Notes under the pieces: generated by a model
The model's input: only the letters and a program-made list of their open reading frames with translations
What the model was told of the DNA's origin: nothing
The model's database searches: none
Part shown: in pieces, positions 33,988 to 41,894 of the stretch
Position numbering within the stretch: position 1 is the first letter of the stretch
How the letters are laid out: the number at the start of each line of letters is the position of its first letter
Position numbers and translations under genes: made by a program
Assembly: GCF_030512175.1 (NCBI RefSeq)
Contig: NZ_JAULBL010000001.1
Location: forward strand, 744,001-808,000
Source: Paeniglutamicibacter sulfureus
GTDB taxonomy: Bacteria > Actinomycetota > Actinomycetes > Actinomycetales > Micrococcaceae
Direction: 5' to 3'
Length of the DNA: 64,000 nucleotides

Positions 33988-35445
33988 TTATCCGTTGAAG
34001 GCGAACCTGGTCTGCAGGCGTTCGGCGGTGCGGTCCGGGTTCAGCAGCAGGACGCAGATGACACCCACGACGACCAGGTAGATCCCGATCATGGAGAATG
34101 ACGAGTTCATGCCCTGGGCCAGCAACGAGGCCATTTCCGCGCTGTCGCGCACGCCCTTGGGACCGGGAATGTATCCGGCGCGGTCCATGAGCGATCCGAC
34201 CATGGCCGGGGCTATGACGCCGCCGACCGAGGCCAGCCCGGTCAGCGTGGCCATGATGGCCGCGCGCTGCTTGGAGGCGACACAGAACGCGATGGCGGTG
34301 GGGGCCAGCGGGTAGATCATCGCCAATCCGGCGCCAAGAGTCAGCGCCGTCACCGCTGCGTAGCCGTGCAGGTGCGGCAGCACGGTGAAGCAGATGCCCG
34401 AGACCAGCAGCGAAGCGCCGAACAGGGCGCCCATGGCCCAGCGCACCGTGACGCCGCGGCGCATCAGGTACCGCGAGGTGTATCCCAGCACCAGCAGCGC
34501 CAGGGCGCCGATGACCCACGGGAAGGTCGAAACCAGGCCGATCATCTCGGGCGAGAGGGCAACCACCGAGCCGAGGTACTTCGGCGACCAGGTGGTCAGG
34601 AAGCCCTGGGCCCAGAAGCAGCCGGCACCGGCCAGGACGGCAGCAATGAACATTCTCGAGCCCAGCACCCGGCGGATGGGCACCAGCTTGAGGAGGTCGG
34701 CACGTTCGGTGATGCTTGCGCCCGGCTTTCCGACGGCCGGCTGCTCCCGGGGCACCGCGGCCTCCGGGACCTTCGCCGGTTCCGCCTCGGTGGCGGCCTT
34801 CTTCCCGGTGATGTGGCTGTAGGGTCCGTCCCGCCCCACGAGGAACCAGACAACGCTCCAGAGCAGGCCCACTATGCCCAGGAACCCGAAGGCCCAACGC
34901 CAGCCGAGTGCCGGGTGCGCGATGATGCCGGCCAGGATGGGGGCCGCGATGATGGGTCCGAGCGTGGAGCCAATGGCAATGATGCTGGAGGGGAAGCCGC
35001 GCTCCTTGGCCGGGAACCAGCCGTGGACGTGCTGCAGGGAAATGGGGGTTGCCGGGCCCTCGGCCCCGCCGAGCAGGATGCGGGTGACCAGGAGGACCGC
35101 CGCGCCGCCGCCGAACAGCATCGGGAACTGCAGCACGGCCCAGCTGATGCCCATGGTCAGCAGGATCCAGCGGGTGGAGACCTTGCCGGCCAGGAAGCCC
35201 ACGGCCACCGCGGCGATGGCGAAGAGGAAGAAGAATGCGCTGCCGATGAGTCCGAACTGGCCCGCGGTGAGGCCCAGTTCCTTGATGGCCGAGTCGGCGA
35301 CGAGGCCCAGCACCGCCTTGTCGGCGAAGTTGATGATTTGGAAGACAACCAGCAAGGACGTGACAATCCATGCCCGGCGATTCATTTTCCCGTATTTGAC
35401 GGCCGCACGAAGGGTGTGCGGCTGGACGTGCTCCGAGGTGCTCAT
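33988..35445 (-). CDS. MFS transporter, anion:cation symporter (ACS)-like
   Basis: Twelve-helix carrier for an organic anion, 485 residues. NFADKAVLGLVADSAIKELGLTAGQFGLIGSAFFFLFAIA is the ACS first-helix region, RILLGGAEGPATPISLQHVHGWFPAKERGFPSSIIAIGSTLGPIIAAPI the loop 4-5 and helix 5 signature. A long central loop holds KKAATEAEPAKVPEAAVPREQP. Its ATG overlaps the stop of the MBL hydrolase gene by four bases, so they form an operon and the transporter probably imports that enzyme's substrate or its precursor. Confidence 0.92.
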   Translation of the reverse strand: MSTSEHVQPHTLRAAVKYGKMNRRAWIVTSLLVVFQIINFADKAVLGLVADSAIKELGLTAGQFGLIGSAFFFLFAIAAVAVGFLAGKVSTRWILLTMGISWAVLQFPMLFGGGAAVLLVTRILLGGAEGPATPISLQHVHGWFPAKERGFPSSIIAIGSTLGPIIAAPILAGIIAHPALGWRWAFGFLGIVGLLWSVVWFLVGRDGPYSHITGKKAATEAEPAKVPEAAVPREQPAVGKPGASITERADLLKLVPIRRVLGSRMFIAAVLAGAGCFWAQGFLTTWSPKYLGSVVALSPEMIGLVSTFPWVIGALALLVLGYTSRYLMRRGVTVRWAMGALFGASLLVSGICFTVLPHLHGYAAVTALTLGAGLAMIYPLAPTAIAFCVASKQRAAIMATLTGLASVGGVIAPAMVGSLMDRAGYIPGPKGVRDSAEMASLLAQGMNSSFSMIGIYLVVVGVICVLLLNPDRTAERLQTRFAFNG

Positions 35446-36509
35446 GCGCCTGCTCCGATGATTTCCAGTCCTGCGGTTTCAACACTATTGGTTCCGGGAT
35501 CCCGGGGGAAGAAGACGTCGTTGTCTTCGGCAATGTGCACGGTGCCGGCGAAGTCCCGGCGGACCGCCTCGCCCATGGCCGCCAGGTCGGCGGTGCCCGG
35601 GGTGTTGGGCACGATGTGGTGGAGCACCAGGGCCTTGACACCGGCCGCGGCGGCGACCTTGCCGACCTCGGCGAAGGGGGTGTGCGATTCGCGCAGGTGG
35701 ACCTCGATCCCCTCGCGGGTGGGACCGTCGGGGAAGGTCGCCAGGATGGAGGGCAGGTCGATGACCTCGTGCAGCAGCAGGTCCGCGCCGCGGGCGAGCC
35801 TGATGCAGTTTTCCGAGTAGGCGGTGTCCCCGGAGATGACCACCGAGCCGTGGCGCGAGTCGATGCGGAAGCCGAAGGCCGGGAAGCACAGGCGGTGGTC
35901 GACCAGGATCGCGGAGATGACCACCAGCTCGTCGCGGTATACCTCGAACGGTTCCATGACCGGGTGCCGATTGGCCACCGGATCTGCGCCCGCCGTTGCG
36001 GGAATCTCGATGTCGTGTCCGCGCACCCATTCGTGCGGCTCGCCGCGGCCCTCGTCGGCCATGCGGATGGCGATGTCCGAAGCGAAGACAGTGTCGAGCA
36101 ATGCGTCAACGATCTGCGTGGTTGAGGTCATTTCGCGATTGCCCACGCGGGCGTCGATGTCCCGCGCATGCTCTTCATCGAGGGCCGGGATGCGGGCTGG
36201 CTTTCCGGGGCCGAAGACCTCGATAGGTGCCGCGAAGGACTCCCCCGGCACCTGCCAGCCGGTGACCAGGAAGGAACCCAGGTCGTAGATGTGGTCGGAG
36301 TGGTGGTGGGTGAGGAAGATGCCGCGCAACTGGCCCCATTCGCAATGCGAGCGGTAGTTGCGGATGCTGCCCATGCCGCAGTCGAAGACGTAGGTGGCAT
36401 CGTCGACCCGGACCGCGGTGCTGGTGCCGGCCCGGGAACTTGAGACGATCGGTCCACCTCCCGTCCCCAAGGTGTGCACACTCATGCCGCTGAAATTTTT
36501 TGTACTCAC
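35442..36509 (-). CDS. MBL-fold metallo-hydrolase, RNase Z-like
   Basis: 355 residues from a GTG at 36509 that has GCGAGG seven bases upstream; ATGs at 36527 and 36548 are alternatives without such a site. The dinuclear zinc motif is LTHHHSDHIYDL, followed by VVISGDTAYSENCIRLARGADLLLHEV (Asp ligand) and KALVLHHIVPNTPG (last His). The start VHTLGTGGGPIVSSSRAGTSTAVRVDDATYVFDCG is of the RNase Z/arylsulfatase subgroup, but the gene setting (MFS carrier, cupin, alpha/beta hydrolase, PaaX) argues for a small-molecule ester or lactone hydrolase. No signal peptide. Confidence 0.9.
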   Translation of the reverse strand: MSTKNFSGMSVHTLGTGGGPIVSSSRAGTSTAVRVDDATYVFDCGMGSIRNYRSHCEWGQLRGIFLTHHHSDHIYDLGSFLVTGWQVPGESFAAPIEVFGPGKPARIPALDEEHARDIDARVGNREMTSTTQIVDALLDTVFASDIAIRMADEGRGEPHEWVRGHDIEIPATAGADPVANRHPVMEPFEVYRDELVVISAILVDHRLCFPAFGFRIDSRHGSVVISGDTAYSENCIRLARGADLLLHEVIDLPSILATFPDGPTREGIEVHLRESHTPFAEVGKVAAAAGVKALVLHHIVPNTPGTADLAAMGEAVRRDFAGTVHIAEDNDVFFPRDPGTNSVETAGLEIIGAGA

Positions 36510-36627
36510 GCTGGCGCCTCGCTTCATTGGGAAGGGCTGTCGGTTCATGGCCCGGTCTGTGGTTGGTTCAAGTACGCCGCGGCAATTTGACCTTGCAGCG
36601 GTGCACGCCCCCAAGCGTGATCCACAT

Positions 36628-36670
36628 CATATGCACTAGAACTGGCGATCGCAATACCTATTGCATATGC
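36628..36670. promoter_or_regulatory. Repeated palindromes in divergent MBL/cupin promoter
   Basis: GCAATA-CC-TATTGC (36651-36664) is a perfect palindrome, overlapped by GCATATGC (36663-36670), and CATATGC also occurs at 36628-36634. The cluster sits between divergent promoters, 55-100 bases from the cupin start. It is a good operator candidate, possibly for the PaaX regulator encoded at 37973-38875. Confidence 0.5.
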
Positions 36671-36725
36671 TCATGGTTTTCTGCCATGCTGGGTCGACCA
36701 AGGAAACATGCGACAAGGAGCTGCA

Positions 36726-37211
36726 ATGGAAATCCAACAGGGCCAGGAAATCGTTCTCGGCGATCTGCCCAAGGGCATCACCCTCGCCAGCGAGGCCATG
36801 GGCAACAAGACCTGGAACGTGCTGGGGCACACCTATCTATCCAAGGTGGAAAGCTCTTCGTCCTTCGCCTGGCTGTCCCTTGACCCGGCCGGCACCGGCG
36901 TTCCCCCGCACGTGCACCCCACGCAGGACGAGCACATCTACATCATGGAGGGCGTGTACACGCTCTACCTCGACGGCGAGTGGACCACCGCGGGCCCGGG
37001 CGACACCGTGCGCATGCCCATGGGGCTGCCGCATGCCTATTACAACAAGCACGAAACCCCCGGCAAGTCCCTCTTCTGGGTCAGCCCGGCGGGCCAGCTC
37101 TCCACCCTCTTCGACGAGCTGCACAATCTCACCGATCCCGAGGAAGTCGTCCGCCTCTCGGCCCTGCGCGACGTCAACTTCCTGCCGCCGGGAGCCGTTC
37201 CGGGCGCCTAG
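36726..37211 (+). CDS. Single-domain cupin protein
   Basis: 161 residues; AAGGAG five bases before ATG 36726. Both cupin motifs are textbook: G(x5)HxH(x4)E(x6)G with His62, His64, Glu69 in PPHVHPTQDEHIYIMEG, and G(x5)PxG(x2)H(x3)N with His103 in GDTVRMPMGLPHAYYN, so a full metal site is present. It could be a dioxygenase of the quercetinase type, an isomerase or a binding protein. Divergent from the MBL hydrolase and followed by an alpha/beta hydrolase after a hairpin. Confidence 0.9.
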   Translation: MEIQQGQEIVLGDLPKGITLASEAMGNKTWNVLGHTYLSKVESSSSFAWLSLDPAGTGVPPHVHPTQDEHIYIMEGVYTLYLDGEWTTAGPGDTVRMPMGLPHAYYNKHETPGKSLFWVSPAGQLSTLFDELHNLTDPEEVVRLSALRDVNFLPPGAVPGA

Positions 37212-37226
37212 GCGTCCGCTACAGTC

Positions 37227-37255
37227 GAGGGCAGTGCGGAACCCGCACTGCCCTC
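37227..37255 (+). terminator. Perfect hairpin between cupin and hydrolase genes
   Basis: GAGGGCAGTGCGG (37227-37239) and CCGCACTGCCCTC (37243-37255) form a 13-bp stem with an AAC loop, 15 bases after the cupin stop. No U-run follows; it may attenuate read-through into the hydrolase gene or stabilise the cupin mRNA 3' end. Confidence 0.65.
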
Positions 37256-37283
37256 CCATCGTTTGCGCCAAGGAGTACATGAC

Positions 37284-38051
37284 ATGACCAGCACGCCCCC
37301 GCTATCCGGGATCCTGTCCTACGGCCCCGACGAGGCCCAGCACCTTGTGCTTTCACGGCCCGAGCCCGGAACCCGGCCACTCGGCATCGCAGTCCTCATC
37401 CACGGGGGTTATTGGCGCTCACATCTCTTCGCCTCGCTGATGGACCCACTGGCCGCTTCGCTGCGGGCCGAAGGCTGGATCACGGCCAACGTGGAATACC
37501 GCCGCGGCTCCACCGGCCGGTGGCCGGCCCCGCTGGAGGACACCACGGAAGCGCTGGAACGCATCGCCGTGTTGAAGCAGGCCGAGGGCATCGGCGGCCC
37601 GTTGCTCACGGTCGGCCATTCGGTGGGCGGGCAACTGGCGCTGCTCACGGCCCGACTCGCGGATGGGGTTGTGGCCCTGGCACCGGTCACCGATGCGGAA
37701 CGGACCTATTTGGAGAACCTGGGAGACAACGCGGCGGCCGAATACTTCGGGGCCACCCCGGACCAGGCCCCCGAGATCTACCGCTCCGCCTCGCCGGTGC
37801 ACCAGCCGCTTGGCACCACGCCAACGGTGATCCTGCATGGGGCAAATGACGACCGCGTGCCGATCGCACATTCGAACGCGTTCATGGCCGCCGCGGGGTC
37901 ACAGGGTTCCCTGGTGGAGCTACGCGAATTCAGGACCCTTGGCCACCTCGAAGCCATTGACCCGCTGGCCGTTCACTGGGCCGGGGCGCTGTCCTGGATG
38001 GCCGAGGCATCGGGCCCCACGCCCCGAGCAGCCAAGAGCGAATATGCGTAG
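37284..38051 (+). CDS. Alpha/beta hydrolase, kynurenine-formamidase/BD-FAE-like
   Basis: 255 residues; AAGGAG eight bases before ATG 37284. The oxyanion-hole motif HGGYW in IAVLIHGGYWRSHLF is that of the formamidase/carboxylesterase group. The nucleophile elbow is GHSVGGQ; the acid is likely in HGANDDRVPIAHS and the catalytic His in LGHLEAIDP. It probably hydrolyses an amide or ester intermediate of the pathway formed with the neighbouring cupin and MBL enzymes. Its last 79 bases overlap the 3' end of the convergent paaX-like gene. Confidence 0.9.
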   Translation: MTSTPPLSGILSYGPDEAQHLVLSRPEPGTRPLGIAVLIHGGYWRSHLFASLMDPLAASLRAEGWITANVEYRRGSTGRWPAPLEDTTEALERIAVLKQAEGIGGPLLTVGHSVGGQLALLTARLADGVVALAPVTDAERTYLENLGDNAAAEYFGATPDQAPEIYRSASPVHQPLGTTPTVILHGANDDRVPIAHSNAFMAAAGSQGSLVELREFRTLGHLEAIDPLAVHWAGALSWMAEASGPTPRAAKSEYA

Positions 38052-38875
38052 GACTTCGCGATAGGGGCCAGCAGTGCATCGATGGCCCAGAACGTGTGTT
38101 TGGCAGCGGGCGCCTTCCAACCCTCGGGAAGGAATTCCAAGGGCAGGTTGGGGTCCCGGTAGGGGAAGCGCCGCCACAGCGTCAGCAAGGGTACGTAGAA
38201 GGCAAAGGCCTCCCTGGCCAAGCCGGCGGCGGGATCGCCGCCGGTGCCGGCTTCGAGCCGCGCAGACCATTCCTCCTTGGCCGCTCCGTAAAGCCCAAGG
38301 AAATCGCGGTACTGCTCGTCCAGCTCCTGCAGGTCCCACCATTGGGGCACCTTCGCCTTGATGTCCTGCTGGCTCAGGTAGTCTGCGCTGAAGTATTCGA
38401 CGTATCGGTCAAGTCCCCGGTCCTTCAGCCGCCGCATTGCCTGCGGCAGGACGTTGCTTGGTGCGATGGCAACTCCCGCGCCCACCGCGCCGAAGCCGAG
38501 GCTGTTCAGTTCGGTCCGCAGCTCATAGCGGCGGTTGCGTTCGGCTTCCGGCACGGAAAAGATGACCAACGACCAGGGGTCGTTGGGGTGCGAGCGTTCC
38601 GGGGCGTAAATCCGCTGGTCGCCCTCGTCGAAGGCATCGAGAACGTCCGCCGAGAGGCGGTAGCTGGCCGTGTTGCCGTCCCGGCGGCTCACGAGCACGC
38701 CGTTGCGCTTGAGCCTGGATACCGTCGAGCGCACAGCGGGCGGCTCGATACCCAGGGCGCCGAGCATGTCGACCAACACGGCCACCGGAAAGGTGCCCCC
38801 CGTCGATCGGCCATAGAGCCCATAGAGGGTGACGATCAGCTGCTGGTGCTGCAGCTTCGACTGCCGTGTTTCCAT
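37973..38875 (-). CDS. PaaX family transcriptional regulator
   Basis: 300 residues. N-terminal winged helix (about 8-75): LIVTLYGLYGRSTGGTFPVAVLVDMLGALGIEPPAVRSTVSRLKRNGVLVSRR, the PaaX signature. The C-terminal PaaX domain has WSLVIFSVPEAERNRRYELRTELNSLGFGAVGAGVAIAP and EWSARLEAGTGGDPAAGLAREAFAFYVPLLTLWRRFPYRDPNLPLEFLPEGW. Family members sense aryl-CoA or other aromatic intermediates. It may govern the adjacent MBL/MFS and cupin/hydrolase genes. The convergent overlap of 79 bases with the hydrolase is unusual. Confidence 0.92.
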   Translation of the reverse strand: METRQSKLQHQQLIVTLYGLYGRSTGGTFPVAVLVDMLGALGIEPPAVRSTVSRLKRNGVLVSRRDGNTASYRLSADVLDAFDEGDQRIYAPERSHPNDPWSLVIFSVPEAERNRRYELRTELNSLGFGAVGAGVAIAPSNVLPQAMRRLKDRGLDRYVEYFSADYLSQQDIKAKVPQWWDLQELDEQYRDFLGLYGAAKEEWSARLEAGTGGDPAAGLAREAFAFYVPLLTLWRRFPYRDPNLPLEFLPEGWKAPAAKHTFWAIDALLAPIAKSYAYSLLAARGVGPDASAIQDSAPAQ

Positions 38876-39105
38876 GCCGGTGCGAACCCGCTTCTCGTAA
38901 AGTACCTCGTTGCCATACCCATCCTAGACACACCGCGGGACAGCGCCCGGCCACGCGGGGACGGCCAAGGGATTTCACCGTCCCGACAGGCGGCTTTCGG
39001 GACGATCACCGGTTCCCTATCCCCACGGACGGGTATTTTAGGTAGCTTTGGGGAATCGGGTATTCGCACGCGAAACCAGCCCAGCGCCGAATCGAGGAGG
39101 AGACC

Positions 39106-40065
39106 ATGCAGGCACCACGCCCCACGCCTCCATCCGCGCGGTTCATTCCCGCGGTCCAGTCGGTCACCGAGCGCTCAGGGGTCACCGTTGAGGTCCGGCA
39201 CCACAACCAGATCCTTTTTTGGGCAGTGGTTCGCACCACCGCGTTCCAGGTTGTCGGGCAACGGTGCGGAGTCTTGCCCGTCCATGAATCAGGGCAGCGG
39301 CTCGGCGTATTGGTAACGCATCTCGACAAGGCCATTCGCGCGGTGCGCCGCAATGCGTCCGAACCCGTGTATTGTGACAACGCGTTGCTGAACGGACATA
39401 TTCGACTCCCCGAGGCATTGGCGCAGCTGGGGTTCATGGTTTCGGAGCAGTTCCGTCCACTGGCCGGAGCGAAGGCGGCCACGGCCCTGCTTCAGGAACG
39501 CATCGAGGACTACTACTCCGAGCTGACGATCACCACCGACGCCTCACGCAGTTGGCACAGCCCGTTGACGGGCCATGGCTGGATCCTGGATTACGGCCGC
39601 GGTACGCCACCCATGATCAACGCCTTCGCCGCCACGGGTAAGGAAATCCTGCAGGGCGAACTCAATTCCATCCATTACGCCCTGCTGGATGCCAGCAGGT
39701 ACCGTGACGACTTGTTCGCCGGATCGGTTCGCTTTCGCATCCGTTCGGATTCGCTCATGGCCATTGACCTGCTCCACAATCCCCAAAGCCACGCCCGCAC
39801 GAAGTCCACTGAGGCGAGGACGATCGTGCACAAAATCCATGAGCTGCTCTCGCGTTCCAAGGTCAGCTATGACTGGGTCAAGGCGCATTCGGGTGATCCC
39901 ATGAACGAACTTGCCGACAGATTGGCGCTGGTGGCCAGGCGATGTTCTGCGGCGAACATTTCCTCCGTTGAGCGGCAACGCCTGCTGTTGCAGATCGCCG
40001 ACGAAGGGGTCGACCTTGGCAAGGTGATGCCCTTGCGCACCGGGAGGTTCTTCCAGGTCCAATAG
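39106..40065 (+). CDS. RNase H-like protein with extra N-terminal domain
   Basis: 319 residues; GGAGGAG directly upstream of the ATG. Residues 1-130 form a domain I do not recognise. Residues 137-280 are RNase HI-like: Asp145 in TITTDASRSW, Glu185 in ILQGELNSIHYAL, Asp215 in IRSDSLMAIDLL, His261 and Asp271 in WVKAHSGDPMNELADRLAL, so the DEDD catalytic set looks intact. It should cut RNA in RNA-DNA hybrids; the N-domain may target it. Alone on the plus strand, convergent with a gene remnant. Confidence 0.85.
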   Translation: MQAPRPTPPSARFIPAVQSVTERSGVTVEVRHHNQILFWAVVRTTAFQVVGQRCGVLPVHESGQRLGVLVTHLDKAIRAVRRNASEPVYCDNALLNGHIRLPEALAQLGFMVSEQFRPLAGAKAATALLQERIEDYYSELTITTDASRSWHSPLTGHGWILDYGRGTPPMINAFAATGKEILQGELNSIHYALLDASRYRDDLFAGSVRFRIRSDSLMAIDLLHNPQSHARTKSTEARTIVHKIHELLSRSKVSYDWVKAHSGDPMNELADRLALVARRCSAANISSVERQRLLLQIADEGVDLGKVMPLRTGRFFQVQ

Positions 40066-40084
40066 CCGGGCCTCACCCGATTGT

Positions 40085-40330
40085 TTAGCGCCAGCGCAGG
40101 CGGGTGTCGGAATCGCTGCTCTTGCAGGTATAGCTCTTCCCGGTCTTCTTGCCAATTCCCTTGGTGCCTTTGTCGTCCTGTGCACAGTATGCCCCGGGTG
40201 ATACCTGCTTGGGATTGGGCGCCGTGGTCGAGGGCTTCTTCGCTGGTGCCGCATTGGTCCCAGGCGCGACGGTTGGCACCTTGGCAAGCGGCTTGAGCGG
40301 GGTCACTAAACCTCGCCCCGATTGGAGCAT
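40085..40330 (-). pseudogene. 3' remnant of a secreted-protein gene (C-terminal Cys-pair domain)
   Basis: The last 70 or so codons encode an Ala/Pro/Thr/Lys linker and a tail with GAYCAQDDKGTKGIG and SYTCKSSDSDTRLRWR, which resembles the conserved C-terminal domain of many micrococcal secreted proteins (a CxxxD...YTC...RLRWR pattern). Such proteins start with a signal peptide and another domain; here the frame runs straight into antisense of soxB, and the only ATG (40330) leaves no signal peptide. I read it as a truncated remnant left by a rearrangement that placed the sox operon beside it. A short expressed peptide cannot be excluded. Confidence 0.6.
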
Positions 40331-40336
40331 AAGACC

Positions 40337-41554
40337 ATGGCCGATATCCTCCCCGAGCACCCAGAATTCCTCTGGCGCAATCCGGAACCCAAGTCCTCCT
40401 ACGACGCCGTCATCGTCGGCGGCGGCGGGCACGGCCTGGCCACCGCCTACTACCTGGCCAAGAACCACGGCATGACAAACATCGCCGTCCTGGAACGCGG
40501 CTGGCTGGCCGGCGGCAACATGGCCCGCAACACCACCATCATTCGCTCCAACTACCTCTGGGACGAATCCGCCGGCATCTACGAGAAGTCCCTCAAGCTC
40601 TGGGAGCAGCTGCCCGAGGAACTCGAATACGACTTCCTCTTCTCCCAGCGCGGGGTCATGAACCTCGCCCACACCCTGGGCGACGTGCGCGAGTCCATGC
40701 GCCGGGTCGGGGCCAATCAGCTCAACGGCGTGGACGCCGAATGGATCACCCCCGAGCAGGTCAAGGAACTGTGCCCGATCATCAACATCGGGGACGACAT
40801 CCGCTACCCGGTCATGGGCGCGACCTACCAGCCGCGTGCGGGCATCGCCAAGCACGACCACGTCGCCTGGGCCTTCGCCCGCAAGTGCGACGAAATGGGC
40901 GTGGACATCATCCAGAACTGCGAAGTCACCGGCTTCATCAAGGACGGCAACCGGGTCACCGGCGTCAAGACCTCCCGCGGCACCATCAACGCCGGCAAGG
41001 TCGCCCTCTGCGGCGCCGGGCACTCCTCGGTGTTGGCCGAACAGGCCGGCTTCGAACTGCCCATCCAGTCCCACCCGTTGCAGGCGCTGGTCTCCGAACT
41101 GCACGAACCGGTCCACCCGACGGTCGTCATGTCCAACCACGTGCACGTCTACGTCTCCCAGGCCCACAAGGGCGAACTGGTCATGGGCGCGGGCATCGAC
41201 TCCTACAACGGCTACGGCCAGCGCGGCGCCTTCCACGTGATCGAGGAGCAGATGGCAGCCGCCGTCGAGCTCTTCCCGATCTTCGGACGGGCCCACGTGC
41301 TGCGCACCTGGGGCGGCATCGTGGACACCACCATGGACGCCTCCCCGATCGTCTCCAAGACCCCGATCGACCAGCTCTACGTGAACTGCGGCTGGGGCAC
41401 CGGAGGATTCAAGGGCACCCCGGGCGCCGGCTATACCTTCGCCCACACCATCGCCAACGACGAGGCGCACGAGCTCAACGCGGGCTTCTCCATCGAGCGC
41501 TTCGAGACCGGCCACCTCATCGACGAACACGGCGCCGCAGCCGTGGCCCACTAG
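40337..41554 (+). CDS. soxB: Sarcosine oxidase subunit beta
   Basis: Flavin-bearing catalytic subunit of heterotetrameric sarcosine oxidase, 405 residues, full length. [25 protein letters not shown] (22-46) is the FAD-binding motif; [14 protein letters not shown] holds the His173/His175 pair, one of which covalently binds FMN in characterised enzymes. The C-terminal [27 protein letters not shown] completes the DAO fold. GGAG lies nine bases upstream of the ATG. First gene of soxBDAG; the glyA gene often found upstream is missing, and a gene remnant abuts the start. Confidence 0.97.
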   Translation: MADILPEHPEFLWRNPEPKSSYDAVIVGGGGHGLATAYYLAKNHGMTNIAVLERGWLAGGNMARNTTIIRSNYLWDESAGIYEKSLKLWEQLPEELEYDFLFSQRGVMNLAHTLGDVRESMRRVGANQLNGVDAEWITPEQVKELCPIINIGDDIRYPVMGATYQPRAGIAKHDHVAWAFARKCDEMGVDIIQNCEVTGFIKDGNRVTGVKTSRGTINAGKVALCGAGHSSVLAEQAGFELPIQSHPLQALVSELHEPVHPTVVMSNHVHVYVSQAHKGELVMGAGIDSYNGYGQRGAFHVIEEQMAAAVELFPIFGRAHVLRTWGGIVDTTMDASPIVSKTPIDQLYVNCGWGTGGFKGTPGAGYTFAHTIANDEAHELNAGFSIERFETGHLIDEHGAAAVAH

Positions 41555-41570
41555 AAGGGACCCACACAAA

Positions 41571-41894
41571 ATGATGCTCATCGAATGCCCCTGGTGCGGG
41601 CCCCGCAACGAGACCGAATACGGCTACGGCGGCGAGGCCCACGTGGCCTACCCGTCGGACCCCTCGGCGCTGAACGACAACGAATGGGCCAAGTTCCTGT
41701 TCTACCGCAAAAACCCCAAGGGGCTCTTCGCCGAACGCTGGGTCCACTCCGCCGGCTGCCGCCGCTGGTTCAACGCGGTGCGCGACACCGTGACCTATGA
41801 ATTCAAGGCCGTCTACAAGCCAGGCGAGCCGCAACCCATCAAGACCACCAACGCCCCGGCCACCAACACCGCAGCACAGGGAGGAACCAAGTGA
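41571..41894 (+). CDS. soxD: Sarcosine oxidase subunit delta
   Basis: Zinc-binding subunit, 107 residues. Ligands Cys6 and Cys9 (ECPWCG), His59 and Cys63 (HSAGCRRWF) sit exactly where the known delta subunits have them. [17 protein letters not shown] is the family signature. The C-terminal Thr/Ala-rich tail is a non-conserved extension. It starts 16 bases after soxB and its stop overlaps the soxA GTG start. Confidence 0.97.
   Translation: MMLIECPWCGPRNETEYGYGGEAHVAYPSDPSALNDNEWAKFLFYRKNPKGLFAERWVHSAGCRRWFNAVRDTVTYEFKAVYKPGEPQPIKTTNAPATNTAAQGGTK

Noticed and set aside
40331-41608. The upstream part of the minus-strand frame that ends in the secreted-protein remnant.
   Set aside because: It is antisense to soxB and lacks family character; only the last 80 codons or so, beyond the soxB start, look genuine.
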